A stretch of 64,000 nt of DNA, from the NCBI GenBank assembly GCA_945865925.1, contig CAMBFG010000008.1, positions 1 through 64,000 of the forward strand, given 5' to 3'. Every line of letters begins with the position of its first letter. Position 1 is the first letter of the stretch. The notes beneath the pieces were generated by a model. It searched no databases. It saw only the letters and a program-made list of their open reading frames with translations, and was not told the origin of the DNA. This DNA is from Dehalococcoides mccartyi. Lineage in GTDB: Bacteria > Chloroflexota > Dehalococcoidia > UBA2979. Positions 1 to 9,452 of the stretch are shown here, one piece after another. The position numbers and the translations under genes are program-made.

Positions 1-45
1 CCCCCCCGCTTTCTGTTGAGCGAGACTTCGAGGCTCCCTCGGGTG

Positions 46-213
46 CTACCCCTGCGGCCGCCGCCGTCGCACGAGCCGTAGCACGTACAGCCCCACGATT
101 GTCAGCATCCCGAGCACCGCCGCGAGGATCGAGGCGAACAGCGGTATCGCCGCGACGCACCCGCCAGCAGCAATCAACGTGCCCAGCGCACCGAACGCGC
201 GCTTCACAGGCAC
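46..213 (-). CDS. Small hydrophobic (membrane) hypothetical protein
   Basis: C-terminal part of the 46..390 ORF (VPVKRAFGALGTLIAAGGCVAAIPLFASILAAVLGMLTIVGLYVLRLVRRRR) is hydrophobic with a basic tail; the upstream part of that ORF runs through the tRNA and is spurious. Start uncertain. Confidence 0.4.
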   Translation of the reverse strand: MPVKRAFGALGTLIAAGGCVAAIPLFASILAAVLGMLTIVGLYVLRLVRRRRPQG

Positions 214-242
214 TCCTCGAGTTTGGTGTGTGGGGGAAGATG

Positions 243-319
243 GTCGGGGAGGCGGGATTTGAACCCACGACCCCCAGTCCCCCAGACTGGTGCGCTGCCA
301 GACTGCGCCACTCCCCGAC
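243..319 (-). tRNA. tRNA-Pro, anticodon GGG
   Basis: Reverse complement GTCGGGG-A-GTGGCGCAGTCTGGCAGCGC-A-CCAGT-CTGGGGG-ACTGG-GGGTC-GTGGG-TTCAAAT-CCCGC-CTCCCCGAC folds as a cloverleaf with anticodon GGG and canonical TTCAAAT T-loop. Confidence 0.95.
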
Positions 320-443
320 CGTGCTCGAATCGTACCGCGCATGGCCCTAACGGGTAGTCCGTGCCCGGAAAGGTGGCCCCATCCCACCATCCGCAGCGCT
401 GCGATGACTCGAGCGGACCAAGCCTACCGCGCCCGCGATATCG

Positions 444-587
444 CTATTTGGGCGCGTCGGTGCGTTTGTGGCGCTCCTTTAGCTGGTTGTAGATGCGCCA
501 GAACTCGTTCGCCTCATCCAGCCGGATGAAGAAGACGAGCTGCCCGTAGTTGATGTAGGGCACACCCACCGAGGATCGCGTTGCCAT
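444..587 (-). CDS. Small hypothetical protein (MATRSSVGVPYINYGQLVFFIRLDEANEFWRIYNQLKERHKRTDAPK)
   Basis: Protein-like composition in a frame shorter than the ORF-track cutoff; stop at 444-446. Confidence 0.4.
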   Translation of the reverse strand: MATRSSVGVPYINYGQLVFFIRLDEANEFWRIYNQLKERHKRTDAPK

Positions 588-794
588 GCGGTACGCGTGA
601 CCGCGGTGAAGGTAGTGGCTAACGCGTGGGCCTGGAGCAGGTCGTAGCGACTACGCCAGTCGCTCCGAGCCTCCCATTCTGGTTCGGGCCAACAAGCAGG
701 TTCAGGGGAGCGCCCAGCCATACCCGTCACGTCGTCTTGCATGCGGTGATGGTCGCCGCGCGTGAGCGCACTTCCAACCCCCGGATGGCACCGG

Positions 795-995
795 CTAGAT
801 GGCAGGCTTGCGACGTCGGGCTGTGGGTGCCTTTGGCTTAGGTGCGTCGCCCTCGCGAGACGCATCGTCAGGCGGACGTGCCACGTACAGGGTCTGCTCG
901 TGAATAGATGTCTGGATGGTGATGCCCTCGCGACCGGTTGCGTACCACATCGCGCTACGCTCGAACGTGCGCCAATGGTCTCCGGGCAGTAGCAA
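795..995 (-). CDS. Small hypothetical protein
   Basis: 66 aa ORF with plausible composition (GDHWRTFERSAMWYATGREGITIQTSIHEQTLYVARPP); begins a few nt after the stop of the 1000..1440 ORF. Confidence 0.45.
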   Translation of the reverse strand: MLLPGDHWRTFERSAMWYATGREGITIQTSIHEQTLYVARPPDDASREGDAPKPKAPTARRRKPAI

Positions 996-999
996 GGGC

Positions 1000-1440
1000 T
1001 CACCGCTGCACGAGCACCTCAGCCGCCATCGAGCGCAGCGCGCTCACGAGGCCCCCGCCCGTCCGGAACCGGTACGAGAGCGCCTCGGTCTGCTCCTGGA
1101 TCTGGCTCGTCCACTCGGTGTTAGTCTGCCCGGGGCGTTCGGCTTCCCATACCTCGCGGTCGCGCAACTGGTGGATCCACCGCGGCGCCGGTGGCATATG
1201 CGGCCCGTCCCAGCGCACGCCAGCGGGGTAATACAGGTAACAGTCCCACGCGATGTGGTGCTGCCATCCGAGCGTCCGCGCCATCGACCGTCCCGCGCGC
1301 TTGTTCGGGTCGTGGAACACGCGCACTCGAGGGTCCACCACGCGCCGACTCGCCACCGTCGCGGTCGCGAGGTTGTCCTCCGCCAGCACATCGATGAACA
1401 CGATCGCCGCCGCGAAGTCCGCCGCGGGATGCAGTCGCAC
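1000..1440 (-). CDS. Hypothetical protein
   Basis: 146 aa; coherent protein-like sequence (RVFHDPNKRAGRSMARTLGWQHHIAWDCYLYYPAGVRW). Coding-like sequence continues upstream in a shifted frame, so it may be a fragment. Confidence 0.5.
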   Translation of the reverse strand: MRLHPAADFAAAIVFIDVLAEDNLATATVASRRVVDPRVRVFHDPNKRAGRSMARTLGWQHHIAWDCYLYYPAGVRWDGPHMPPAPRWIHQLRDREVWEAERPGQTNTEWTSQIQEQTEALSYRFRTGGGLVSALRSMAAEVLVQR

Positions 1441-1585
1441 GACACCTCGGAGCGCCGCACGGGCGCCCTCTACGCACGGTAGTCAGGTAGGCGACAGGAT
1501 CGCGATGAATCGAGGGCGTCCGACGCCCTCGTTGAACCACCGCCTCAACGGCTCGATCCGCCCGGCCAATGAGTCCACGCGCTGT

Positions 1586-3094
1586 TTACGCCAGCCCGGC
1601 CACGCGCGCCCCGATCACGAGGGCGGCTCCGGCCGTCGCGATCACGGCGTGGTCTATCGTTGTGCGGAGGTCTAGGCTACGCGTGATGTACGCCTGCAGC
1701 AGCCCTGTTACCACGAGGAAGCCGAGGACCACGGCGAGCCCCGCGAGATAGCCGTCCACCGGTAGGTAGTGCAGCGCGAAGCGCCACTGGCCGACGGCCG
1801 CGCCGGCCGCCGCCGCGTACCCCGCCGTCTCCGCCGCGTCGACCTCACCCTCACGTAGTACCTCGATCGCCAGCATCAGCGCGACGAGGCCACACGCGAG
1901 CGCCGAGGCGCCCACGCCGAGGTCGTACACGTAAGTCAGCGAGAAGAACGCGAACGCGGCGGCGTACGCGCCCGCCGTGGAGATCGTCCGTGCCCACGGG
2001 TAGTACGAGGCACCTGGCCGCGCCGACCCCACCTGCGCCGCCACGATCCCGAAGAACGCCACTCCGACCGCGATCCCGGCCGGGATCACGTTCAGCCCTC
2101 GGACGTTGTGCTCGATCAGCGGTGGCACCGCGAGGATGAACAGCGCTGGCATGAACAGCGCCGGGGTCGTCTCCGCGTCGCGGTACGTCACTCGCCAGGT
2201 GGCGCGCAGCACACCATCGAGTCCACCCGCGACCGCGATCGCCCCCATGATCAAGAACCAACGCGGGCTCGGTTCGACGAGCAGGTACGCCAGCGTCACC
2301 AGCGTCACGACCACCGCCAGCACCACCATGTATGGGTTCATCGGCACCGGGATCGGCCGTAGCGAGGCCCACGCCATCAAGGACTCACGGGCGCCCTCGG
2401 GCTCGTCCGGCACCGCGGTCGGGCGCTCCTCAGGGACGCGAGGCGCGGGGGCCGGGACGGGAGCGAGGCTACGCACCACGGTGGGTGCCGGGCTCGGCGT
2501 CGCGACCGGCGGGGGTGCCGCAGGCGGCGTGGCAGGTGGCGCAGCGGGCGACGACACGGCCTCGACGACTGGCGGCGGCGTCGAAGGGAATACCGAGGGC
2601 AACGGGGGCGGCGTGACCATCTCCGCCGCTGGTGCAGGCGGACGCACGTCCTCGGGTTCTGGGGTAGATCGTGGCGGCTCGACCGCCTCGGGCACCGAGG
2701 CCGCCACGACCGTGTCGAGGAGCGGGCTCGGTTGTGCATCGGGTGGTGCGGGCGGGGGCGGCGCAGACAGGGTCACCGCCGCCACGGGCACGCTGTCCTC
2801 GGTGCGCTGCCACGGCGAACGCGCGGGTTCAAGCGGCGGTGGCACGAGGTCGTCCCCGGGCGCCTCCTCGACGGCTGCGGGCTCGTCGTCCGGCAGCAGC
2901 AGGCGCGACTGCAACTCCGGCGCGGGCGTGCGCCCTCGACGGAACCGGTTGAAGATCGAGCGGCGCGGCGCGGACGTGTCATCCGAGGTCACAGCGACCT
3001 CGTCCTCATCGTCCAGGCTGTGCGGCAACGAAGGACGCACTGCCCATGGTGAGAGTGCTGGCAGGTCGGCCTTGGGGTCGCGGTCGTCAGGCAC
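1586..3094 (-). CDS. Proline-rich membrane protein
   Basis: 502 aa; about 240 aa Pro/Ala-rich disordered N-terminus followed by several hydrophobic TM-like segments. Confidence 0.8.
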   Translation of the reverse strand: MPDDRDPKADLPALSPWAVRPSLPHSLDDEDEVAVTSDDTSAPRRSIFNRFRRGRTPAPELQSRLLLPDDEPAAVEEAPGDDLVPPPLEPARSPWQRTEDSVPVAAVTLSAPPPPAPPDAQPSPLLDTVVAASVPEAVEPPRSTPEPEDVRPPAPAAEMVTPPPLPSVFPSTPPPVVEAVSSPAAPPATPPAAPPPVATPSPAPTVVRSLAPVPAPAPRVPEERPTAVPDEPEGARESLMAWASLRPIPVPMNPYMVVLAVVVTLVTLAYLLVEPSPRWFLIMGAIAVAGGLDGVLRATWRVTYRDAETTPALFMPALFILAVPPLIEHNVRGLNVIPAGIAVGVAFFGIVAAQVGSARPGASYYPWARTISTAGAYAAAFAFFSLTYVYDLGVGASALACGLVALMLAIEVLREGEVDAAETAGYAAAAGAAVGQWRFALHYLPVDGYLAGLAVVLGFLVVTGLLQAYITRSLDLRTTIDHAVIATAGAALVIGARVAGLA

Positions 3095-3103
3095 GCGGCA
3101 GGC

Positions 3104-3991
3104 CTACTCGGCAGCCATCACAGGCGTCTCGAAGCCGAAGATCTCGGCCGCGTTCGCCCAACGGATCCGGTTCGCCTCGTCGTCGGTCAGCCCGACCTGC
3201 TCGAAGATCCCTTCGAGGTTCACGACGTGCTGCGCGATCTCGTCGTTGTTGCAGTCCGAGCCCCACGTCAACTTCTCGACGCCGATCTCGTGCTTCACCA
3301 GCCGGCGCTCCACCGCGTGCCGCTCGATCGTGTCGCCACCGGACATGTCCAGAAACACGTTGTGCCGCCAGCGAGTGACCGAGGCGGCCTCGTCGTAGTT
3401 GCCCGTGCCGCCCATGTGGGCGCCGATCATCTTCAGCCGCGGGAAGTTGTTCGCGATCGTGTCCATGTGGAACGGCCGCATCCGCGTCGCGGAGACATCG
3501 CGCCCCTGCATTCGGCCCATCTTCTCCATCCGCGCCATGCTCTCCGCCGCCCGCGGGTCACGCCTCGGGTGCGTGATCGCGTAGTCGACGCCCCCGCCGA
3601 TGACGCCCATGTGCATCAGGATCGGCATCCCGAGTTCCTCGGCCGCCGCATACACGGGGAAGTACTTGTAGTCGTCGTACGCGCGGCGCACGCCGATCAT
3701 CTTTAGACCCTTGTACCCCTGCTCGGAGAGCTTCTTGATATCGCGGTAGCCGAGTTCTTCCGGGTCAACCACGGCGCTCGGGACGAAGAGGTCCGGGTGC
3801 CGCTTCGACCATTCGAGGCCTTCCTCGTAACTTAACCCGAAGCGGCCGCCCATCAGCAGCGACGCCTTCACCACGCCCGCCTCGCGCAGCGCGTCCGCGC
3901 GTTCGTCAAGGGCCTTGCCATGGTCCTGGCTGTCCGGGTCCTCCCAGTTGCGCGGGAAGTGGCAGTGGACGTCCCAGATCGCAGGCTTCAC
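3104..3991 (-). CDS. Amidohydrolase family protein (Amidohydro_2-like)
   Basis: MKPAIWDVHCHF N-terminal HxH, MGVIGGGVDYAITHP, IGAHMGGTG and WGSDCNND metal-dependent hydrolase motifs. Confidence 0.88.
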   Translation of the reverse strand: MKPAIWDVHCHFPRNWEDPDSQDHGKALDERADALREAGVVKASLLMGGRFGLSYEEGLEWSKRHPDLFVPSAVVDPEELGYRDIKKLSEQGYKGLKMIGVRRAYDDYKYFPVYAAAEELGMPILMHMGVIGGGVDYAITHPRRDPRAAESMARMEKMGRMQGRDVSATRMRPFHMDTIANNFPRLKMIGAHMGGTGNYDEAASVTRWRHNVFLDMSGGDTIERHAVERRLVKHEIGVEKLTWGSDCNNDEIAQHVVNLEGIFEQVGLTDDEANRIRWANAAEIFGFETPVMAAE

Positions 3992-4090
3992 GCGTGGCTC
4001 CTTGGCAATCGGTGGCAGGCACTCAGTCGAGGCCCTCGGGCGCCGTCTATCGTACTGCGGCCCCTCCGGACGTTCCGGCGCTCGACCTCT

Positions 4091-4224
4091 GGCTCCCCCT
4101 CGCCCCTCAAGGGGCGAGGGGGCTGGGGGGAGTGGGGTGATCCTGTTTTTCTGTAACCCCCCCCCTTCCCCGAGGGAAGCGGGCAGGGGGATGGGCCGCT
4201 CGTCGCGCAGCGACGGCGGTACGG
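4091..4224. repeat. Dispersed GC-rich intergenic repeat, copy A (left and right modules)
   Basis: ggctccccctcgcccctcaaggggcgagggggctggggggagtgggg ... ccttccccgagggaagcgggcagggggatgggccgctcgtcgcgcagcgacggcggtacgg; closely similar to 18591-18717. Confidence 0.85.
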
Positions 4225-4267
4225 ATGTCCCACTACACCTCGATGATCGCGCGCGCTCTGACTGCTG

Positions 4268-4747
4268 CTACGGCCTCCGCGCCGTGTGTACCTGTCGCAC
4301 CTCGAAGCCGAGGGCGCCCCAGAAGGCGTGCGCCGCCTCGTTGTCGCGCAGGATCCCCGCCTCCACCTCGTACGTCCCGCGCGCCCGCTCCTGCGCGAGG
4401 ATCGTGAGCACGGCGGCCCGCCCGATGCCACCTCGGCGGTGTGGCGCGAACACGCAGAACTCCGCGATCGTCGTGATCATCCGCTCCGGGTCGAGCCAGT
4501 CCGGCAGGTGCCGCAGCACCGCGAACCCCGCCCGCTCCCTACCCACGAGGATCCACGACAACTCCCGCCCCGAGTCCGCGTACGACAGGTCGTCCTCAAC
4601 CGCCTCGCGGTACGCGGCCACGTCCGTCGGCTCGTGTGCCGGGTCGAACGGTTCGAGTTCCGCCGAGTACGCCTCGTACGCCGCAAAGAACGCATCCCGC
4701 TCGTCGACGGCGATCGGCACCAGGCGCACCACGGGCAGCACCGTCAT
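4268..4747 (-). CDS. GNAT family N-acetyltransferase
   Basis: 159 aa from ATG at 4747, ATGA overlap with upstream HAD gene; FAPHRRGGIGRAAVLTILAQERARG and NEAAHAFWGALGFEV acetyltransferase motifs. Confidence 0.85.
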   Translation of the reverse strand: MTVLPVVRLVPIAVDERDAFFAAYEAYSAELEPFDPAHEPTDVAAYREAVEDDLSYADSGRELSWILVGRERAGFAVLRHLPDWLDPERMITTIAEFCVFAPHRRGGIGRAAVLTILAQERARGTYEVEAGILRDNEAAHAFWGALGFEVRQVHTARRP

Positions 4748-5478
4748 GACGGCGGCCATTCGAGGGGGATGTCCAGCAGCGTGCGGATCGTCGTCACCCC
4801 GGGAGGCACCGCACGCGCGCGACGGCCCCCTCCCAGACGATCCAAGTACACCCCGTGCAGCCCCGCACGCTCGCCGCCCTCGACGTCGGCGCTCAGCGAG
4901 TCCCCCACCATCACGATCTCCTCTGGCCGCGCCGAGGTGAGCCGCAGCGCATGCTCGAAGATCAGCGGGTGCGGCTTCCGTGCGCCCACGCGCGCGCTCG
5001 TCACCACGCCCTCGAACTTCGCCCCGACGCCGAGGTTGCGCATGATCTCTGGCAGCCGCCACACGTGGTTCGAGACGATCACCGCCTCCACCCCCGCCTG
5101 CGCCAGCCGGTCAAGCGCTGGCATCGCGTCTTCGTACAGCGCGTACCAGTCGGAATCGCCCTCCACGTCCGCGACGAGTTCTGCGGCCCGGCGGAGCGAT
5201 GCCTCGTCTGCCTGCGCGCCCGCGGCCCGCAGCCGGTCGATCGCGAGCGCGACCCGCACCTCGCGGAAGGCCGATTCGTTCGCCGACTCGTCGAGGTGCA
5301 GCGCGCCGTCTGGCGTCATCCACCGCGCCCACGCGGCATCGAGGTCGCGCGACGCGAGGGCTTCCTCGCTCACCTCGATGCCGCACTCAGCGGCGGCGGC
5401 GCAGTACGCGGCGAAGTGCGACGGGCGCATCTCACCCAACGTGCCGTCGAAGTCGAGGAAGGCCGCCTTGATCCGCAT
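4744..5478 (-). CDS. HAD-family hydrolase
   Basis: FLDFDGTLG motif I, VIVSNH motif II, ARKPHPLIFEHAL motif III, MVGDSLSADVEGGERAG motif IV. Confidence 0.9.
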   Translation of the reverse strand: MRIKAAFLDFDGTLGEMRPSHFAAYCAAAAECGIEVSEEALASRDLDAAWARWMTPDGALHLDESANESAFREVRVALAIDRLRAAGAQADEASLRRAAELVADVEGDSDWYALYEDAMPALDRLAQAGVEAVIVSNHVWRLPEIMRNLGVGAKFEGVVTSARVGARKPHPLIFEHALRLTSARPEEIVMVGDSLSADVEGGERAGLHGVYLDRLGGGRRARAVPPGVTTIRTLLDIPLEWPPS

Positions 5479-5526
5479 GTGCGGACGATACCGGCGCGGT
5501 GCCGCCTGCGCCTAGACCGAGGGCGA

Positions 5527-8500
5527 CTACACCGAGGCGAGCGCCGGTTCACGCTCGCCGGCCAGCAGCCGCAGCAGCGCCTCCACCGACCCCAGCCACG
5601 CCTCCCCCAGCGCCCGACGCGGCACGCGGATCTGCGCCCGCCCGATGTTCGCGTCGCGCGGCAGCGAGGGCAGCCGTCGCATCGAGAACGGGTGGTCGGA
5701 GGTCGCCTGCAGGAGGCACTCGTCTCCCTCCACGCGCACCGAGGCGATCCCGGCCGCCCGCGCCGTCAGCCGCAGCCGCGCCAGCGCGAGCATGTTCGAC
5801 AGCGGCTCCGGCAGCGCCCCGAACCGGTCCTCGGTCTCCACCGCGAGCGCCTCGGCGTCCGCGCGTGAGCGGAGGCCGGCAATCCGCTGGTAGAGCGCCA
5901 ACCGCGCTTCGAGGTCCTGCACGTACGACTCTGGGATATACGAGGCGACCGGCAGGTCGATCACGATGCTGCGCAGCGCGTCGCGGTCCTCGTGCGGCAG
6001 CGTCTGCGGCGCGCGGTGCTCGTGCTGCGCGCGCAACCCCTCGACCGCCTCGGCCAGCATCTCCGTGTACAGGTCGAACCCCACCGACGCGATGTGCCCG
6101 CTCTGCTCCGCGCCCAGCAGGTTGCCCGCCCCGCGGATCTCGAGGTCGCGCAGCGCCACCTGGAACCCCGCGCCCAGCTCCGTCGCTTCGAAGATCGTGG
6201 CGAGGCGCGCCTGCGCCTCCTCGGTCAGGATGCGGCCGCGCGGGTGGAAGAGGTACGCCGAGGCCTGATTCGCCCCTCGGCCGACACGCCCGCGCAACTG
6301 GTACATCTGCGCAAGCCCCAGCAGGTCGGAGCGGTCCACGATCAGCGTGTTCGCGTTCGGGATGTCGATGCCTGACTCGATGATCGTCGTGCAGACGAGG
6401 ACGTCGAACTCACCCTCGGAGAACTTCTCCATCACCGACTTCAGGATGCTCTCTGGCATCTGTCCGTGGCCCACGACGATGCGCGCCTCCGGCACCAGCG
6501 CCCGCAGCGTGTCGGCGAACTCGTCGATGCTGTGGACGCGGTTGTGGACGACGAACACCTGCCCGCCGCGGTCGATCTCGTGCAGGATCGCCTCCCGCGC
6601 GATCGGCGCGTCCCACTCCATCACGTAGGTCTGCACCGGCTGCCGTCCCTCAGGGGCCGTTTCGATGGTGCTCATGTCGCGGATGCCCGTGAGCGCCATG
6701 TGCAGCGTGCGCGGGATCGGCGTCGCGGACAGCGTCAGCACGTCCACCTCCAGCCGCATCCGCTTCAGCCGCTCCTTGTGCGTCACCCCGAACCGCTGCT
6801 CCTCGTCGATCACCACCAGCCCGAGGTTCGCGAACTCGATGTGCGGGTCGAGCAGCCGATGTGTCCCGATCAGGATGTCGATCTGCCCTGCCTTCGCCCG
6901 CTCGAGGATCTCCCGCACCTCCTGGTCCGAGCGGAACCGCGAGATCACATCGATGCGCACGGGGAAGCCGGAGAGCCGCTCGCGGAACGTGCGCAGGTGC
7001 TGCTCGGACAGCACCGTCGTCGGCACCAGCACCGCGACCTGGTAGCCCTCCTGCACCGCCTTGAACGCCGCACGCACCGCGATCTCGGTCTTCCCGAAGC
7101 CGACGTCCCCGCAGATAATGCGGTCCATCGGTTGCGCCGACTGCATGTCGCCCTTCACCGCGCCGAGGGCTTCGATCTGGTCTGGCGTCTCCTCGTACGG
7201 GAACGCCTTCTCCATCTCGCCCTGCCACTGCGTGTCCGGACCGAACGCGTGCCCCTGCAACATCTGTCGCGCCGCGTACAGCCGGATCAGGTCCTGCGCG
7301 ACGAGTTCGATCGCGCCCTTCACCCGCTGCCGGGCGCGGGTCCACTCCTGTGTCCCCAGTCGCGTCAGCCGCGGCACGTGCCCCGCCGGCCCGTTGTAGC
7401 GAGTGACGCGGTCCACCTGCTCCACCGGCACGTACAGGCGGTCCTCGCCGGCGTAGCGGAGTTCGAGGTAGTCCCGCTCCTCCTCGCCCACCATCCGCCG
7501 CACCGTCCCGCCGAAGCGCGCGATGCCGTGGTCGGCGTGGACGACGAAGTCGCCCGGTGATACCTCCGCCAGGAAGCGCGAGCGGTGCGTCGTGCGTGTG
7601 CGCAGCGTCCGCCGTCGCTTCACGAACCCGAACAGTTCGCGGTCCGTGGAGAGCGAGGCGATCCCGTCCGCCGTCTGGATCGCCCAGCCCTCGGGCAGCG
7701 AGCCCTGGAGCAGCGCCAGCGTCCCCCGCACCGGTTTCGCGGGCACCTCGTCCAGTACCGACGTGCGCACACTGTTCTCGCCAAGGACTTCGACATACCG
7801 CTGTGCCTGCTGCGTCACCACCGCGATGCGGTCGCCGCGCGCCACCTGACGCTGGTGGTCGCGTGCCGCGTCGGTCAGCCGCCCCGCGTACGCGTCCGCT
7901 GTCTTGAACGGCAGCCGGAACGCCCCTGGCTCCGCGCCCGTCACCCACCGCCCGAGTTCCGCGCGCAGCCCCCGACCATCGAGGGCGCCTTTCAGCCGCT
8001 CGCGTGGCTCGTGCGGCAGCGGTGCGCGCCGGTCGAGTTCGCCGCGCCCCGCCATCTCCTTGCGCCGCTCTTCCGCCAGTTCGTCCAGGTCGGCCATCGC
8101 CGCCTCAATCGCCTCGCGCTCGTCGAGGATCACGAGGCCCCCGTCGCGCAGGTGGTCGAGGATCGTCGACTCGACCGCGAGCGGGCCGTACAGCGCCGCG
8201 TCCGTCAGTTCGCCCGCGCGCAGTACGTGCAGCGCCTCCTGCGCCTGTGCGTCGCGCACCTCGTCCAGCCGGCCCGCGAGGCGGCTCAACTCCTCGCGCG
8301 TCGGGAACCACTCGCGCGCCGGCCCGATCACCACCTCGTCCAGCGTCCCCACGGTCCGCTGGCTTTCGATGTCGAACGCACGGATCGACTCCACCTCCGG
8401 CCCGAAGAACTCGATCCGCACCGGCCGCGGCGCACCCGGCGGGTACACATCGAGGATGCCCCCACGTCGCGCTGCCTGCCCGGGGATCTCCACCAGCGGC

Positions 8501-9006
8501 ACCACCGCGTACCCCGCCTCGACGAGCCCCAGCGCGAGCGCATCCAGCGACACGTGGTCGCCGCGCTTCAGCCGCCCCGGCCCGCGTCCGAGGTCCGCCG
8601 GCCGCATCGTGTGCGCCGCGATCGCCGCCACCGAGGCGATCACCAGCGGCTGCACCCCACCCGACGATGCCTGCGCGATCCGCGCGAGCACCCCGATCCG
8701 TCGCCACGTCACCTCGGTGTCACCCGACTCACGCTGGTACGGCAGCGCTGCCGGTGCCGGGAACTGCACCGCCGCGTCGCCCGCCCACATCGCCAGTTGC
8801 TCCGCCGCCGCCTGCGCGTCCGCCTCACGCGCCGTCACATACAGCACCGGCCGCCGCACCCGCCGCCACAGCAGCGCCCCCGTCACCGCCTTCGCCGCGT
8901 CCGACACCCCCACCCGCGCCGGCCGCCCCTCGTCGAGGCGTGCAAACACCTCCGGCAGCGGATCCACCCCCTGCAGCAGCGGCAACAACGCAGACAGATC
9001 ACTCAC
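5527..9006 (-). CDS. mfd: Transcription-repair coupling factor
   Basis: 1159 aa; UvrB-like N-terminal region, RID region, helicase motifs CGDVGFGKTEIAVRAAFKA, DEEQRFGV, TLSATPIPRTLHMAL, QLRGRVGR. Confidence 0.98.
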   Translation of the reverse strand: MSDLSALLPLLQGVDPLPEVFARLDEGRPARVGVSDAAKAVTGALLWRRVRRPVLYVTAREADAQAAAEQLAMWAGDAAVQFPAPAALPYQRESGDTEVTWRRIGVLARIAQASSGGVQPLVIASVAAIAAHTMRPADLGRGPGRLKRGDHVSLDALALGLVEAGYAVVPLVEIPGQAARRGGILDVYPPGAPRPVRIEFFGPEVESIRAFDIESQRTVGTLDEVVIGPAREWFPTREELSRLAGRLDEVRDAQAQEALHVLRAGELTDAALYGPLAVESTILDHLRDGGLVILDEREAIEAAMADLDELAEERRKEMAGRGELDRRAPLPHEPRERLKGALDGRGLRAELGRWVTGAEPGAFRLPFKTADAYAGRLTDAARDHQRQVARGDRIAVVTQQAQRYVEVLGENSVRTSVLDEVPAKPVRGTLALLQGSLPEGWAIQTADGIASLSTDRELFGFVKRRRTLRTRTTHRSRFLAEVSPGDFVVHADHGIARFGGTVRRMVGEEERDYLELRYAGEDRLYVPVEQVDRVTRYNGPAGHVPRLTRLGTQEWTRARQRVKGAIELVAQDLIRLYAARQMLQGHAFGPDTQWQGEMEKAFPYEETPDQIEALGAVKGDMQSAQPMDRIICGDVGFGKTEIAVRAAFKAVQEGYQVAVLVPTTVLSEQHLRTFRERLSGFPVRIDVISRFRSDQEVREILERAKAGQIDILIGTHRLLDPHIEFANLGLVVIDEEQRFGVTHKERLKRMRLEVDVLTLSATPIPRTLHMALTGIRDMSTIETAPEGRQPVQTYVMEWDAPIAREAILHEIDRGGQVFVVHNRVHSIDEFADTLRALVPEARIVVGHGQMPESILKSVMEKFSEGEFDVLVCTTIIESGIDIPNANTLIVDRSDLLGLAQMYQLRGRVGRGANQASAYLFHPRGRILTEEAQARLATIFEATELGAGFQVALRDLEIRGAGNLLGAEQSGHIASVGFDLYTEMLAEAVEGLRAQHEHRAPQTLPHEDRDALRSIVIDLPVASYIPESYVQDLEARLALYQRIAGLRSRADAEALAVETEDRFGALPEPLSNMLALARLRLTARAAGIASVRVEGDECLLQATSDHPFSMRRLPSLPRDANIGRAQIRVPRRALGEAWLGSVEALLRLLAGEREPALASV

Positions 9007-9171
9007 GACGGTCGCACTCCCTCGATCCCCGCCCCACGCGGTAACGGGGCCGCCCCGGTTGGGGTGGCCCTCGATGTGGGTGCGGGTGACTCATCCAGTG
9101 TAGATCGCGTCCCCGTCCAGCGACGAGGCCACCGAGTCCGCGCAGGGCGCATACACGGGCTGCGGTTCTGA

Positions 9172-9237
9172 CTCCCCCCCGCCCCCGAGGGGCGGGGGCA
9201 GGGGGTGGGGCCGCCCTCGCGCAGCGAGGCGGTACGA
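9172..9237. repeat. Dispersed GC-rich intergenic repeat, copy B (right module only)
   Basis: cccccgcccccgaggggcgggggcagggggtggggccgccctcgcgcagcgaggcggtacgag; nearly identical to the 18655-18717 segment. Confidence 0.85.
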
Positions 9238-9452
9238 GCCTCACCTCAACATCGAAATCATCGAATCCGAAGAGTTGTGGCGGAGCGATCGCGACCGGTA
9301 ACCGGGAATCCGCTCCCGCTGTCGATCACGGCGAAGGCCGAACGCCGAGTGCTGAAGTGCGTCGGGTTGAGCGTCGAGCGCGTGCGCATCGTCGGCGTCA
9401 ACTTCGCGGGGCTCACCGCACCCATCGAGGCCTCACTCGCGACCAACCGCCC

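Noticed and set aside
99-350. 83-aa plus-strand ORF containing MVGEAGFEPTTPSPPDWCAARLRHSP
   Set aside because: Translation of the antisense strand of tRNA-Pro, a well-known mis-annotation pattern.
2106-3398. 430-aa plus-strand ORF
   Set aside because: Ser/Gly/Thr-rich antisense shadow of the Pro-rich membrane protein and amidohydrolase genes.
7585-9171. 528-aa plus-strand ORF
   Set aside because: Antisense of mfd; Arg/His/Pro-rich composition with no domain motifs.
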